DNA of 64,000 nucleotides from Faecalicatena contorta (GCF_021531995.1 NZ_JAFBIZ010000001.1:1-64000); one strand, 5' to 3'. Counted from the stretch's first letter, positions 18,179 to 28,161 are shown. The notes: generated from the letters alone by a model not told the origin. Numbers and translations are program-made.

Positions 18179-19366
18179 TCACTTTGTCAACACAATACTC
18201 AGCGTATCAGCAAGAACCTCCATTGCATTCTTCATCTCTTCCACTGTATTCGTCTGAGCTCCGGCCTCAATCAGCAGTGTCTTCGGTTTTAAATGCATAT
18301 TGTACCGATATGCCCGAAGAAATATACGTCTGGTAAAGCCCGGATACTTATCTGTTGCCGCAATCTGCATCTGAAGAGAAAATGCCAGATTATCTTCTAT
18401 GTATGGGTTCGCCAGATAACTGATGTCTCCATTTGCTCTCGTCCTGCTAAGCCCATTAAAAAACATGATCTGCGCCGTTGGTTTTCCGTTAATCTGTGTC
18501 ACCAGATGTGTGGTATCTGCAACTCCATCACGATGCAGATCAATGACAACTTCAATACTCGGATTTTCTGAGAGAATAGCCTGGATATTTGGTTCCGCAA
18601 GCTGATACGCCTTACTTCTGTCCAGTTTCCCGTCAACATAATCATAAACACCTGTATGGTGCATGGTTTCGATCCCATATTTCTGATTCAGTATTTCTGC
18701 CAGATAGCTCCCGATTCCAACGATTGTTGTATTTACATCTCCAGCGACAGAATCAGCAAATGCCTCCTGCGAATGTGTATGATAGATTAACACCTTTGGA
18801 CTATCAGACGAGGAATCGATCTTCAGGTCTTTTGCCATAAGCTTCTTTGCATTCATCAGTTCCGGATCTGCCATGGTACTGCTGTCAACTGTATAAAAAT
18901 TACCAAGCAGATATTCATAGTCGGACAATCTCTCCATAGAAGTATCGATCGCCGTTCCAGAAGAAGTAACGGTTTCCTGAGACTGTATGTCTTCACCGAT
19001 CAGATTTCCGTTTTCATCAATGGCATTTTCATCATTTGCCTGTTTTGCAAGTATCATCTCATAAGTTTCCTGATCCTCAATATCCGTCAGAATCTCTTTT
19101 TTATCCTCTATATACATCCCCAATGGGACCAGCTGCATGGATTTTCCGGCAATCCACTGATGAAACGACATCTTTTTTTCTTCCTCAACATATACAAATG
19201 ATGCAAGATAGGTCTGTTTTGCAACATCCATCACAAGATAATTCATATGATCCATAATCTCTTCTTCTGCCGGTTTCGGGCTCTTTTCTATCAGGTATAC
19301 TGCACCGATACCGGCAGCAGCGATCACAGCCATTCTGGCAAACTTCTGTTTTTGCTTTGCACCCAC
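18179..19366 (-). CDS. spoIIP: Stage II sporulation protein P
   Basis: SpoIIP is a membrane-anchored amidase/endopeptidase that, with SpoIID and SpoIIM, thins septal peptidoglycan to drive engulfment. The 395-aa protein has an N-terminal membrane anchor (residues about 10-26), a spacer, and the SpoIIP catalytic domain with VLIYHTHSQEAF (about 195), a VVIDLHRDGV motif and LIEAGAQTNT near the end. The first codon is GTG. It lies 52 bases after gpr, the Bacillus gpr-spoIIP order. I could not assign a sporulation promoter. Confidence 0.94.
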   Translation of the reverse strand: MGAKQKQKFARMAVIAAAGIGAVYLIEKSPKPAEEEIMDHMNYLVMDVAKQTYLASFVYVEEEKKMSFHQWIAGKSMQLVPLGMYIEDKKEILTDIEDQETYEMILAKQANDENAIDENGNLIGEDIQSQETVTSSGTAIDTSMERLSDYEYLLGNFYTVDSSTMADPELMNAKKLMAKDLKIDSSSDSPKVLIYHTHSQEAFADSVAGDVNTTIVGIGSYLAEILNQKYGIETMHHTGVYDYVDGKLDRSKAYQLAEPNIQAILSENPSIEVVIDLHRDGVADTTHLVTQINGKPTAQIMFFNGLSRTRANGDISYLANPYIEDNLAFSLQMQIAATDKYPGFTRRIFLRAYRYNMHLKPKTLLIEAGAQTNTVEEMKNAMEVLADTLSIVLTK

Positions 19367-19418
19367 ATCATCACTCTGCCTTTCCTTCTTCTATCACTAT
19401 ATGAGCAACTTTTGCATA

Positions 19419-20399
19419 TTATGAGCATGTCCCTCCGGAAAGAAGAATGTTTAACGATTCTGATATGGTATAACTGATCCTTTTTACGGTCTCATCGATA
19501 TCCTTTGGTGTCACAAATAATCCGTTCAGATGCGGTGATATCAATTCTCTGATCAGGTCATATTTTTCTGCCGCATTATATCCCTGCATTACTACACCCA
19601 CTCCTTTCAGCGTCTCTGAACTTTCCAGTGCGGCGATCAGATTCTCCATCGTATCATTGACAATCGTTACTGCATCCACAACCGTGGGAACACCTATTGC
19701 GATCACTGGAACTCCAACTGACTCTCTGGTAATCGCATTTCTATGGTTTCCAACTCCTGAGCCTGGATGGATCCCTGTATCAGCAATCTGAATCGTACGG
19801 TTCAGTCGTCTGGAACTTCGCGCAGCAAGCGCATCTATCGCAATAATCAGATCCGGTTTCGTCTCTGACACAATCCCTTTCATAATCTCAACCGTCTCCA
19901 TACCGGTCTGTGCCATCACGCCCGGCACAATAGCACTTGCCAGACGGATATCATCCTCTCCGATTGCATATTTTCCATATTCACGTACAATATGCCTGGT
20001 AATATTCAGATGATCAACAACATACGGGCCAAGTGCATCCGGAGTCACTTTCCGATTTCCCAGGCCTGCTATGAGTACTGAACAGTCCTTTTCTCTTTTC
20101 CCGACAAGCTTTTTCACAAATGTCTCCAGGTATCCGGCAAGCTCTTTCGAAACCTCCCGGTGATAATCTTCATCCGGAACGACCATGTTCGGAACTTCCA
20201 TCGTAATGTAAGTACCAACCGGCTTCTGCATGATTCTGGCGCCTTTTTCCGTTTCGATTTTTACTGTAGTGACCTTGATCTCCTTTTCTTCATTATATGA
20301 CTCCTCCAGTATAACTCCCTGGACTTCCACGTGATCAGATTCAAATCGTTCCTTCTGTTCTAATGCCAGATCAGTTCGAATACTATATTTTTCAATCAT
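19419..20399 (-). CDS. gpr: Germination protease GPR
   Basis: GPR is the aspartic-like protease that cleaves small acid-soluble proteins at germination; a substrate gene is at 48856. The frame opens at 20423, but the ATG at 20397-20399 has AAAGGA spaced 8 bases upstream and gives the family N-terminus (IEKYSIRTDLALE), including the short propeptide cleaved during activation. That gives 326 aa. The region with GLGNRKVTPDALGP and AIDALAARSSRRLN is typical of the family. It precedes spoIIP and is divergent from rpsT. Confidence 0.94.
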   Translation of the reverse strand: MIEKYSIRTDLALEQKERFESDHVEVQGVILEESYNEEKEIKVTTVKIETEKGARIMQKPVGTYITMEVPNMVVPDEDYHREVSKELAGYLETFVKKLVGKREKDCSVLIAGLGNRKVTPDALGPYVVDHLNITRHIVREYGKYAIGEDDIRLASAIVPGVMAQTGMETVEIMKGIVSETKPDLIIAIDALAARSSRRLNRTIQIADTGIHPGSGVGNHRNAITRESVGVPVIAIGVPTVVDAVTIVNDTMENLIAALESSETLKGVGVVMQGYNAAEKYDLIRELISPHLNGLFVTPKDIDETVKRISYTISESLNILLSGGTCS

Positions 20400-20423
20400 G
20401 ATGTTTTCCTTTCTTGATGTCAT

Positions 20424-20602
20424 TATTGTTCTCCGCTCCGCAGCTACCCTCCGCTTCTCATCTGTTCAGACGCGCCCATTCGCAAAACGCGCTCCACGTT
20501 TTTCCGCTGCTTCGCAGCTCTTTTTGCTCATATACGGGCGCTCACCCCATAATAGAGATTATATGCTCACTCATGCAAGCATGGCTCGCACTTAATCTCT
20601 AT
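20424..20602 (-). other. GC-rich hairpin element upstream of gpr
   Basis: This 330-base gap between gpr and rpsT holds no recognisable gene. On the minus strand it contains a 10-bp inverted repeat ATAGAGATTA/TAATCTCTAT (20552-20561 and 20593-20602) whose 31-base loop carries CATGC-TT-GCATG. A GCTGC-GAA-GCAGC hairpin follows (20506-20518), then recurring purine words (GCGGAGCGGAG, GGAGCGCG) down to just before the gpr start. The base composition is unlike the surrounding intergenic DNA. A 21-codon open frame (MSKKSCEAAEKRG...) crosses it, but I do not call it a gene. It could be a dispersed repeat or a structured leader. Confidence 0.55.
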
Positions 20603-20653
20603 CATGGCTGAACTGATGGTTTATATTTTTTCCAATATTTTGGGAAATATGTA

Positions 20654-20682
20654 TTGACAGAACACAATACTTGGTCTAAAAT
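20654..20682 (+). promoter_or_regulatory. Sigma-A promoter of rpsT
   Basis: TTGACA (20654-20659), a 17-base spacer and TAAAAT (20677-20682). It is one of the closest matches to consensus in the window, as expected for a ribosomal protein gene. Confidence 0.9.
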
Positions 20683-20687
20683 AGATT

Positions 20688-20757
20688 CGTATATTTCGTT
20701 AGAACGTCCGTGTCCGGCTCTAACGAACTGGAAAATCGATGAAGATCGAAATATATG
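20688..20757 (+). promoter_or_regulatory. Structured 5' leader of rpsT
   Basis: Within the rpsT leader, TTCGTTAGA (20695-20703) pairs perfectly with TCTAACGAA (20719-20727). A second pairing joins CGTATATTTCG (20688-20698) to CGAAATATATG (20747-20757), with one G-U pair. The two stems share four bases at 20695-20698, so they compete or stack. The distal strand ends 5 bases before the GGAGG ribosome binding site. This is a plausible site for feedback control by S20. Confidence 0.6.
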
Positions 20758-20775
20758 ATATCGGAGGTGGACAAA

Positions 20776-21039
20776 TTGGCTAACATTAAATCTGCAAAGA
20801 AAAGAATTTTAGTAAACGAAACAAAAGCTGCTAGAAACAAAGCAATCAAATCTAAAGTAAAAACTTGCGTAAAGAAAGTTGAAACAGCTGTAGCTAACAA
20901 GGATGCCGCTGCTGCTGCAGAGGCATTAAAAGTTGCAATCGTTGAAATCAACAAGGCAGGAAGCAAGGGTGTATATCACAAGAATACATGCTCAAGAAAG
21001 ATTTCCCGTTTAACGAAAGCTGTTAACGGAATTGCTTAA
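20776..21039 (+). CDS. rpsT: 30S ribosomal protein S20
   Basis: S20 binds the 5' domain and helix 44 of 16S rRNA. The frame opens at an ATG at 20755, but a TTG at 20776-20778 follows GGAGGTGG by 5 bases and gives the family N-terminus ANIKSAKKRILVNE and the family length of 87 aa. The protein is Lys/Ala-rich throughout with the conserved GVYHKNTCSRKISRL end. It is a single-gene unit with a consensus promoter, a structured leader and its own terminator. It is one of only three plus-strand genes in the window. Confidence 0.96.
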   Translation: MANIKSAKKRILVNETKAARNKAIKSKVKTCVKKVETAVANKDAAAAAEALKVAIVEINKAGSKGVYHKNTCSRKISRLTKAVNGIA

Positions 21040-21063
21040 TAATAAAAAAAGAGTTGCATGAGA

Positions 21064-21094
21064 AACAGCCATCCCGTCAGTGGCTGTTTTTTTT
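21064..21094 (+). terminator. Terminator of rpsT
   Basis: AACAGCCA (21064-21071) pairs with TGGCTGTT (21081-21088) and is followed by a run of T to 21094. Confidence 0.92.
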
Positions 21095-21120
21095 GCATTC
21101 TTGATTTTTTTCATAATCTA

Positions 21121-21150
21121 AACAGGACGCGGCGTAGGCTGCGTCCTGTT
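21121..21150. terminator. Hairpin between convergent rpsT and ilvC
   Basis: AACAGGACGC (21121-21130) pairs perfectly with GCGTCCTGTT (21141-21150). There is no T run on the minus side and only a broken one on the plus side, so its efficiency as an ilvC terminator is uncertain. The word CTGCGTCCTGTT recurs in the hairpin at 24333-24361. Confidence 0.6.
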
Positions 21151-21184
21151 TTCATCTTTCTATAATATTCAATTCAGCCGATAA

Positions 21185-22228
<1,044 letters not shown>

Positions 22229-22284
22229 TTAAAATAATTTGCTTTATATTGTTAAACAGAGCAATACCCTGTTTAATAGCTGAA

Positions 22285-22806
22285 TTAAATCTTTTCAATA
22301 TTACCTTCCTGATCGATCAATGTAACATTTTTCATTCCACGAGTCAGACCTGTAATACCTGTTCTTGCAAGTTCAAGGATCTCATATCCCTCCAACAGGT
22401 TCAGGAAAGCCTCCAGCTTGGACTTTGTACCGGTAAGCTCTACCATAAGAGACTCCTTCTCAACGTCAACGATTTTCGCACGGAAAATATCTGCAACCGA
22501 TATGATCTCTGCCCGTTCTGCTTTATTCGCACGAACCTTTACCATAATCAATTCACGATACACAGAATTATCCGGATCCAGAACCTTGATCTCAATGATA
22601 TCCTCCAGCTTTCTAACCTGCTTTTCAATCTGCGATAAGATCAACTCATCTCCGCTTGCCACAATTGTAATTCTGGTAAATCTTGGATCTGCGGTAACGC
22701 CTGCAGAGATACTGTCGATGCTGTATCCCCGTCTGCTGAACAGACCTGATATACGGCTTAATACACCAGAATTGTTATCTACCAATAATGAATAAACTCT
22801 TTGCAT
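22285..22806 (-). CDS. ilvN: Acetolactate synthase small (regulatory) subunit
   Basis: The regulatory subunit carries the valine-binding ACT domain of acetolactate synthase. The frame opens at 22833, but the ATG at 22804-22806 (MQRVYSLLVDNNSGVL) has GAGAGGTG upstream and matches family starts, giving 173 aa. The N-terminal ACT domain (3-75) includes the GVLSRISGLFSRRGY helix, and the C-terminal IlvN domain follows. The catalytic subunit ilvB is not adjacent, so this ilvN-ilvC pair must work with an enzyme encoded elsewhere. It has its own strong promoter and no T-box. Confidence 0.95.
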   Translation of the reverse strand: MQRVYSLLVDNNSGVLSRISGLFSRRGYSIDSISAGVTADPRFTRITIVASGDELILSQIEKQVRKLEDIIEIKVLDPDNSVYRELIMVKVRANKAERAEIISVADIFRAKIVDVEKESLMVELTGTKSKLEAFLNLLEGYEILELARTGITGLTRGMKNVTLIDQEGNIEKI

Positions 22807-22857
22807 ATTGCACCTCTCTTCAACATTTTTCAAAAACAGAGTGCGTTCTGTTTTTTA

Positions 22858-22886
22858 ATCATAACAATATCGCTTCTCTTTGTCAA
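22858..22886 (-). promoter_or_regulatory. Sigma-A promoter of ilvN-ilvC
   Basis: Minus strand: TTGACA (22881-22886), a 17-base spacer, TATGAT (22858-22863). The leader is only about 45 nt and begins with a small A/T hairpin (AAAAACAGA...TCTGTTTTT, about 22832-22855). No T-box or leader peptide with branched-chain codons is visible. Confidence 0.85.
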
Positions 22887-22911
22887 GTGAATCACATTAC
22901 TTTTTTTATAT

Positions 22912-23559
22912 TTAGACGATTTTCAGAATATCCTTTGGTGTTTCTACGATATACGAAGCCCCTGCATGTTCCAGTTCCTCCCGGCTCCCGAATCCATACA
23001 ACACCCCGATACAATCAATCCCTGCCAGCTTTGCACCCGTCACATCATGCATACGGTCTCCCACCATAATTACAGAAGACCGATTCTCAATCTTACATGC
23101 CTGCAGCGCGTATTCGATCACTTCCACTTTTGTTGCCCTGCCTCCGCCAATCTCCATCCCTGCTACATAATCAAAATAATCGGTCAGATGAAAATAATCC
23201 AGGATCCTTTTTGCGAAAACTTCTGGTTTTGAAGTTGCCACAACAAGCTTCTTTTGCTTCTCTTTCAGAGCTTTCAATGTTGGCTCCAGTCCTTCATACA
23301 CCTGATTTTCATAAATTCCTTGATCCTGATAATACTCTCGGTAATACAGAATTGCCTTTCGACACGTTTCTTCATCAAATCCGTAATATTTTGCATAGGA
23401 ATCTCTCAATGGAGGACCGATAAAAGAATACAGTTCTTTTCGTTCCGGCGGTTCGATACCGAATTTCTTCAGTGAATAGATCACTGCATTTGTAATTCCC
23501 ATGGAAGAATCCACGATCGTCCCATCCAGATCCAAAAAACAAGTTTTATACGTCTTCAT
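22912..23559 (-). CDS. HAD-family phosphatase (phosphoglycolate phosphatase-like)
   Basis: This is a HAD superfamily hydrolase of subfamily IA, about 215 aa. Motif I is FLDLDGTIVD near residue 8, motif II is VVATSKP near 110, and motif IV is MVGDRMHD near 165. The cap domain inserted after motif I is the helical type of phosphoglycolate phosphatases and nucleotidases. The open frame extends to 23643, but the ATG at 23557-23559 has AAGGAG upstream and places motif I at its normal position. It follows traX by 14 bases. The substrate cannot be deduced from sequence. Confidence 0.85.
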   Translation of the reverse strand: MKTYKTCFLDLDGTIVDSSMGITNAVIYSLKKFGIEPPERKELYSFIGPPLRDSYAKYYGFDEETCRKAILYYREYYQDQGIYENQVYEGLEPTLKALKEKQKKLVVATSKPEVFAKRILDYFHLTDYFDYVAGMEIGGGRATKVEVIEYALQACKIENRSSVIMVGDRMHDVTGAKLAGIDCIGVLYGFGSREELEHAGASYIVETPKDILKIV

Positions 23560-23573
23560 TATGACTCTACTCC

Positions 23574-24275
23574 TTAAACCCATAATAGATTTATCAACCA
23601 TAACAGCATAAGATGCCCCGGGTAGAAAATGTAAAAAAACCATTTCTTATATCTTCCTTTTTCCACAGCGCATTTTCCATTGTAGAAATACAGAATCACG
23701 ATTCCCGAAGCAATCAATCCCACGCAGCTCATGACCGTGTGCATCAGGGATTCCGGCACCGAATAATAGGGAACGCACGATATCAGATTCGTAGTTCCAA
23801 ACAATACCACTGACACTGCATAAGACATCATTGTCTTTTTTCTGTCATCTTTACTCCATACAAACAGCCATGTAAAAATCGCCGCAAGCCATGCCCAGTC
23901 TGCAAAGGAAGTACAAAAAACCAGAAGCAGAGCCAGGATTCTTCTCTCTGCAGGATCATTGACATTTTCCAGCACGCAGATCAACAGAAAGCAAATAAAC
24001 AACGTGAACATCATATTCAGATTCCCTGTCTTTAGTGCCAGAGAATATGGAATCTGCGAAAGACAGCCGAACAAAAACAGTCGCTGTGCGTACTTCACTT
24101 TCGATCTAGTATACCCATATCCCTCTACGAGAAAAAAACACATGGTAATCGCCGTAAAATATCCGGTATCAATCAAGCATTCATGCATAAGACTTCCCGG
24201 AATCAGAAACACATGTGCAAAATGGTTACAGAACATGGTAATCATCGCAATCAGCTTAATCACATCTCGATTCAT
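23574..24275 (-). CDS. TraX-family membrane protein
   Basis: A 233-aa polytopic membrane protein with about seven to eight hydrophobic segments, matching the TraX family first described for F-pilin N-acetylation. Recognisable parts are the opening IKLIAMITMFCNHFAHVF and a GYGYTRSKVKYAQRL-type segment near residue 55. Chromosomal TraX-like proteins are common in clostridia and not tied to conjugation; the real substrate is unknown. The ATG follows GGAGGAG. It is upstream of the HAD gene and probably cotranscribed with it. Confidence 0.78.
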   Translation of the reverse strand: MNRDVIKLIAMITMFCNHFAHVFLIPGSLMHECLIDTGYFTAITMCFFLVEGYGYTRSKVKYAQRLFLFGCLSQIPYSLALKTGNLNMMFTLFICFLLICVLENVNDPAERRILALLLVFCTSFADWAWLAAIFTWLFVWSKDDRKKTMMSYAVSVVLFGTTNLISCVPYYSVPESLMHTVMSCVGLIASGIVILYFYNGKCAVEKGRYKKWFFYIFYPGHLMLLWLINLLWV

Positions 24276-24332
24276 ATATCAACTCCTCCTGGTCAGAACA
24301 CGCTTGCGGATCCTGGTCTGTCAATGCAACTG

Positions 24333-24361
24333 AGGACGCAGTCTGTCTAAGACTGCGTCCT
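24333..24361. terminator. Perfect 12-bp hairpin downstream of gpmI
   Basis: AGGACGCAGTCT (24333-24344) pairs with AGACTGCGTCCT (24350-24361) around a 5-base loop. No T run follows on the minus strand, so it may be a weak terminator or an mRNA 3' stabiliser. Its right arm shares CTGCGTCCTGTT with the hairpin after ilvC. Confidence 0.6.
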
Positions 24362-24399
24362 GTTATCTCTTTGATACTATATTCTTTTCACAATATACT

Positions 24400-25941
24400 T
24401 TATTCTCTTACCAGTAAGGATTTTCCTGTCATTTCCTGCGGCTGTTCCATACCCATAAGTTCAATCAGCGTAGGAGCAATATCTGCAAGACATCCACCTT
24501 CTCTTAATCGCAGAGAAGGGTCTGCATTAACCAGAATAAACGGCACCGGATTAGTCGTATGTGCTGTGAATGGCTCACCGGTTTCATCATCGATCAGCTG
24601 TTCTGCATTTCCGTGATCCGCACAGATGAACATCTGCCCATCTACTTCTTTGATTGCGTCAACAGCTTTGCCTACACACTCATCTACTGCTTCGATTGCC
24701 TTGATCGCAGCATCTTCCACACCGGTATGTCCTACCATATCCGGGTTGGCAAAATTAATAATGATCACGTCATATTTTCCAGATTTGATCGCTTCCACCA
24801 GCTTATCACATACTTCATAAGCGCTCATTTCCGGTTTCAGATCATAGGTTGCTACCTTTGGAGATTTTACCAGAATTCTGTCTTCGCCTTCATTTGGTTC
24901 TTCTACACCGCCATTAAAGAAGAAGGTAACATGTGCGTATTTTTCCGTCTCAGCAATACGTGCCTGCTTCTTTCCATTCTTTGCAAGGAACTCACCAAAT
25001 GTATTCGTAATCTCTTCCTTTACGAATGCCACCTGTTTATTTGCAATTGTCACATCATATTCCGTAAAGCATACAAATGTAGTTTTTACTCGCTCTCCAC
25101 GATCGAATCCTGCAAATTCTTCATCACAGAATGTTCTTGTGATCTCTCTTGCACGGTCCGGACGGAAATTGAAGAATATAATCGAATCATCATTCTTGAT
25201 CGTTGCAGTCGGAACGCCATCTTTTACAACAACTGTAGGAAGAACGAATTCATCCGTCTCGTCTTTGTCATAAGAAGCCTGAATACCAGCCGGTCCTCCA
25301 ACCGCTTTTTCTCCTTCACCGAATACCAGAGCACGATAAGCCTTCTCCACACGATCCCAACGATTATCACGGTCCATTGCATAGTAACGCCCCATAACCG
25401 TAGCTACTTCACCGACACCGATCTCCTGCATCTTTGTTTCCAGCTGTTCTACATACCCTTTTCCGGAAGCCGGTGGTGTATCACGTCCGTCCAGGAAGCA
25501 GTGTACATATACCTTTTCAATTCCCTGCTTTTTTGCCAGTTCCAGAAGTCCATAGATATGCTCATTGTGGCTGTGTACGCCTCCGTCAGAAACCAGTCCC
25601 ATCAGATGAAGGGAAGAATTGTTTTTCTTTACATTTTCACATGCTGCAAGGAGTGCCTTATTTTCAAAAAAGTCTCCATCCTGAATTGCTTTTGTAATCT
25701 TGGTCAGGTCCTGATATACGATACGACCTGCTCCCATATTCAGATGACCAACCTCAGAATTACCCATCTGTCCATCCGGAAGTCCAACTGCCATTCCACT
25801 TGCATTTCCCTTTACAAACGGATACTCTGCCATTAATTTATCCATAACCGGAGTCTTGCCCTCTGCCACGGCATTTCCGGTAATTTTCTCATTTAATCCA
25901 TAACCGTCTAAGATCATAAGTACTGTTGGTTTTTTACTCAT
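24400..25941 (-). CDS. gpmI: 2,3-bisphosphoglycerate-independent phosphoglycerate mutase
   Basis: GpmI interconverts 3- and 2-phosphoglycerate using two Mn ions. The frame opens at 26025, but the ATG at 25939-25941 ([15 protein letters not shown]) is spaced 8 bases from GGAGGAG and yields the standard 513 aa. The phosphatase-site serine is in [13 protein letters not shown] (about residue 60), and the metal-binding C-terminal motif [11 protein letters not shown] is near 440. It is the third gene after pgk and tpiA. A hairpin in the tpiA-gpmI gap may lower its expression. Confidence 0.96.
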   Translation of the reverse strand: MSKKPTVLMILDGYGLNEKITGNAVAEGKTPVMDKLMAEYPFVKGNASGMAVGLPDGQMGNSEVGHLNMGAGRIVYQDLTKITKAIQDGDFFENKALLAACENVKKNNSSLHLMGLVSDGGVHSHNEHIYGLLELAKKQGIEKVYVHCFLDGRDTPPASGKGYVEQLETKMQEIGVGEVATVMGRYYAMDRDNRWDRVEKAYRALVFGEGEKAVGGPAGIQASYDKDETDEFVLPTVVVKDGVPTATIKNDDSIIFFNFRPDRAREITRTFCDEEFAGFDRGERVKTTFVCFTEYDVTIANKQVAFVKEEITNTFGEFLAKNGKKQARIAETEKYAHVTFFFNGGVEEPNEGEDRILVKSPKVATYDLKPEMSAYEVCDKLVEAIKSGKYDVIIINFANPDMVGHTGVEDAAIKAIEAVDECVGKAVDAIKEVDGQMFICADHGNAEQLIDDETGEPFTAHTTNPVPFILVNADPSLRLREGGCLADIAPTLIELMGMEQPQEMTGKSLLVRE

Positions 25942-26027
25942 TTTCATTTCTCCTCCAATTATATCGCACATCAGATTATTCTCTGAAAAATCATCCATGT
26001 ATGTGTTGCCGCTAAAACAGCACAAAA

Positions 26028-26060
26028 GCCGCAGGAAGCAATATTCCTGCCTCCTACGGC
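26028..26060 (-). terminator. Intercistronic hairpin between tpiA and gpmI
   Basis: Minus strand: GCCGTAGGA can pair with TCCTGCGGC (one G-U), or the inner GCAGGAA with TTCCTGC. The two stems share one arm. TTTTGTGCTGTTTT follows. This looks like a partial terminator between tpiA and gpmI that would lower gpmI expression. Confidence 0.7.
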
Positions 26061-26073
26061 AAATACTATCTGC

Positions 26074-26823
26074 TTATTTGTAGTTTACGATCTTTCCAAA
26101 ATCAGCTTTCAGAGAAGCACCGCCTACAAGACCGCCGTCAATGTCAGCCTGTGCAAATAATTCAGCTGCGTTTCCTGCATTTACAGATCCACCATACTGA
26201 ATACGAATTGCTTCTGCTGTCGCCTCATCATATACCTCAGCGATGCATGCACGGATACCTGCACACACTTCTTCTGCCTGCTCTGTTGTAGCTGTCTTTC
26301 CGGTGCCGATTGCCCAGATTGGCTCATAAGCGATCACTGCTTCTTTTGCCTGATCTGCGGTCACATTCTGGAATCCAACCTTCACCTGCTGACGGATAAA
26401 GTCCATAGTTACGCCCTGTTCTCTCTGTTCCAGAGTCTCACCACAGCACATGATCGGTGTAAGACCATGCTCAAACGCTTTCAGCATCTTCTTGTTGATA
26501 TCTTCATTGGTCTCTCCAAAATACTCTCTTCTCTCAGAATGTCCGAGAATAACATATTTTACACCGGCATCTGTCAGCATATTCGGAGCGATCTCTCCAG
26601 TATATGCACCCTTTTCTTCAAAGTACATATTTTCAGCACCAACCTGAATGTTGCTTCCTTTTACAGCTTCAACAACCGGAACGATGTCGATTGCCGGAAC
26701 GCAGAATACAACATCAACGTCTTCGCTTGCTACCAGTGGTTTTAATTCTTCAACTAAGGCAACTGCCTCGCTTGGAGTCTTGTTCATTTTCCAGTTACCT
26801 GCAACAATTTTCTTTCTTGCCAT
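26074..26823 (-). CDS. tpiA: Triosephosphate isomerase
   Basis: TpiA interconverts dihydroxyacetone phosphate and glyceraldehyde 3-phosphate. The 249-aa TIM barrel has the substrate lysine in GNWKMNKT (Lys12), the catalytic histidine in ILGHSERR (about 96), the catalytic glutamate in [11 protein letters not shown] (about 168), and the phosphate loop GGASLK near the C-terminus. AAGGAG precedes the ATG. It lies 83 bases after pgk. Confidence 0.98.
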   Translation of the reverse strand: MARKKIVAGNWKMNKTPSEAVALVEELKPLVASEDVDVVFCVPAIDIVPVVEAVKGSNIQVGAENMYFEEKGAYTGEIAPNMLTDAGVKYVILGHSERREYFGETNEDINKKMLKAFEHGLTPIMCCGETLEQREQGVTMDFIRQQVKVGFQNVTADQAKEAVIAYEPIWAIGTGKTATTEQAEEVCAGIRACIAEVYDEATAEAIRIQYGGSVNAGNAAELFAQADIDGGLVGGASLKADFGKIVNYK

Positions 26824-26906
26824 AATAAAAATTCTCCTTACTACTTATATTCCGTATGCACGCTGTGGTATGTTCAAACCAAATTCGAAAACGCCTCATC
26901 AGGTGC

Positions 26907-28100
26907 TTACTTATCATTCGCTGCTGCTACACCCGGCAGTTCCTTTCCTTCAAGGAATTCCAGTGATGCTCCGCCACCTGTGGAGATATGTGTCATCTTG
27001 TCACCGAATCCCAGCTGGTTCACTGCTGCTGCAGAGTCACCACCACCGATGATGGTTGTTGCATCAGTATCAGCAAGTGCTCCCGCAACCGCCTCTGTTC
27101 CGTGAGCAAATTTCGGCATCTCAAAGCATCCCATTGGTCCGTTCCATACAACCGTCTTTGCATCCTGAACCGCCTCACAGAAGATCTTCTCTGTCTCAGG
27201 TCCGATATCCAGACCTTCCCATCCTTCTGGAATCTCTCCTGCCTTTACAATCTTGGAATTAGCATCATTTGAAAAATCATCCGCAATAATGTTATCTACA
27301 GGAAGTAATAATTTAACACCTTTTGTCTTTGCCTTTTCAATCATATCAAGTGCATACTGGCAGTAATCTTCCTCTAACAGAGATTTTCCAACACTTCCAC
27401 CCTGTGCTTTTGAAAATGTATATGCCATTCCTCCACCGATGATCAGCGTATCTACTTTATCAAGCAGATTCTCAATTACAGAGATCTTGCTGGATACTTT
27501 TGCTCCGCCGAGAATTGCCACGAATGGTCTCTCCGGGTTATTTACTGCATTTCCAAGGAAATCGATCTCCTTCTGCATCAGATATCCAACAACTGCAGTA
27601 TCTACAAACTGGGTCACACCAACATTTGAGCAGTGAGCACGATGTGCAGTACCAAATGCATCATTTACAAACACATCACACAGAGATGCCAGTTCCTTGC
27701 TGAACGCTTCTCCGTTCTTTGTCTCTTCGATTCTGTAACGTGTATTTTCAAGAAGGATTACCTCTCCGTCTTTCATTGCTTCTACTGCAGCTTTTGCATT
27801 CGGACCAACCACTTCAGGATCAGCAGCAAATTTTACTTCCTGTCCAAGCAGTTCAGACAGGCGAACAGCTACCGGTGCCAGAGACAATTCCGGTTTTGGC
27901 TCTCCCTTCGGTTTACCAAGGTGAGAACAAAGAATAATCTTTCCACCGTCAGCAATTAATTTCTTAATTGTCGGAAGTGCCGCAACAAGACGGTTCTCAT
28001 CTGTGATTTTTCCGTCAATAAGCGGAACATTAAAATCGCATCTTACCAGCACTCTTTTTCCTTTTACATTAATATCATCTACTGATTTTTTATTAAGCAT
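26907..28100 (-). CDS. pgk: Phosphoglycerate kinase
   Basis: Pgk makes ATP from 1,3-bisphosphoglycerate in glycolysis. The 397-aa two-domain protein has [14 protein letters not shown] near residue 18, the basic-patch segment CSHLGKPKG near 60, and the C-terminal nucleotide loop GGGDSAAAV near 350. AAGGAGG precedes the ATG. It starts the pgk-tpiA-gpmI unit downstream of the gap terminator; I see no strong promoter of its own, so some expression may come from readthrough. Confidence 0.98.
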   Translation of the reverse strand: MLNKKSVDDINVKGKRVLVRCDFNVPLIDGKITDENRLVAALPTIKKLIADGGKIILCSHLGKPKGEPKPELSLAPVAVRLSELLGQEVKFAADPEVVGPNAKAAVEAMKDGEVILLENTRYRIEETKNGEAFSKELASLCDVFVNDAFGTAHRAHCSNVGVTQFVDTAVVGYLMQKEIDFLGNAVNNPERPFVAILGGAKVSSKISVIENLLDKVDTLIIGGGMAYTFSKAQGGSVGKSLLEEDYCQYALDMIEKAKTKGVKLLLPVDNIIADDFSNDANSKIVKAGEIPEGWEGLDIGPETEKIFCEAVQDAKTVVWNGPMGCFEMPKFAHGTEAVAGALADTDATTIIGGGDSAAAVNQLGFGDKMTHISTGGGASLEFLEGKELPGVAAANDK

Positions 28101-28126
28101 ATGACTGCCTCCTTTTCTACTGCATT

Positions 28127-28161
28127 AAAAAGGGATCCGGTCCAATAAGACCGGACCCTTT
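28127..28161 (-). terminator. Terminator between gap and pgk
   Basis: Minus strand: AAGGGTCCGGTC pairs with GACCGGATCCCTT (one bulge or mismatch), then a run of T. It lies about 55 bases after the gap stop codon. Confidence 0.9.

Noticed and set aside
20449-20514. A 21-codon minus-strand frame starting MSKKSC within the gpr-upstream element
   Set aside because: No good ribosome binding site, and it crosses hairpins of a repeat-like element. It is better explained as part of that element.
22807-22911. A T-box or leader-peptide attenuator upstream of ilvN
   Set aside because: The promoter is at 22858-22886, leaving a leader of about 45 nt, too short for a T-box, and there is no branched-chain codon run.
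23574-24275. TraX-like protein as evidence of a conjugative element
   Set aside because: No relaxase, coupling protein, integrase or other transfer gene is nearby, and chromosomal TraX-family genes are common in clostridia.
24559-25836. A 425-codon plus-strand frame opposite gpmI
   Set aside because: It is the antisense of a clear gpmI; low-complexity Cys/Phe/Ile composition marks it as a shadow.
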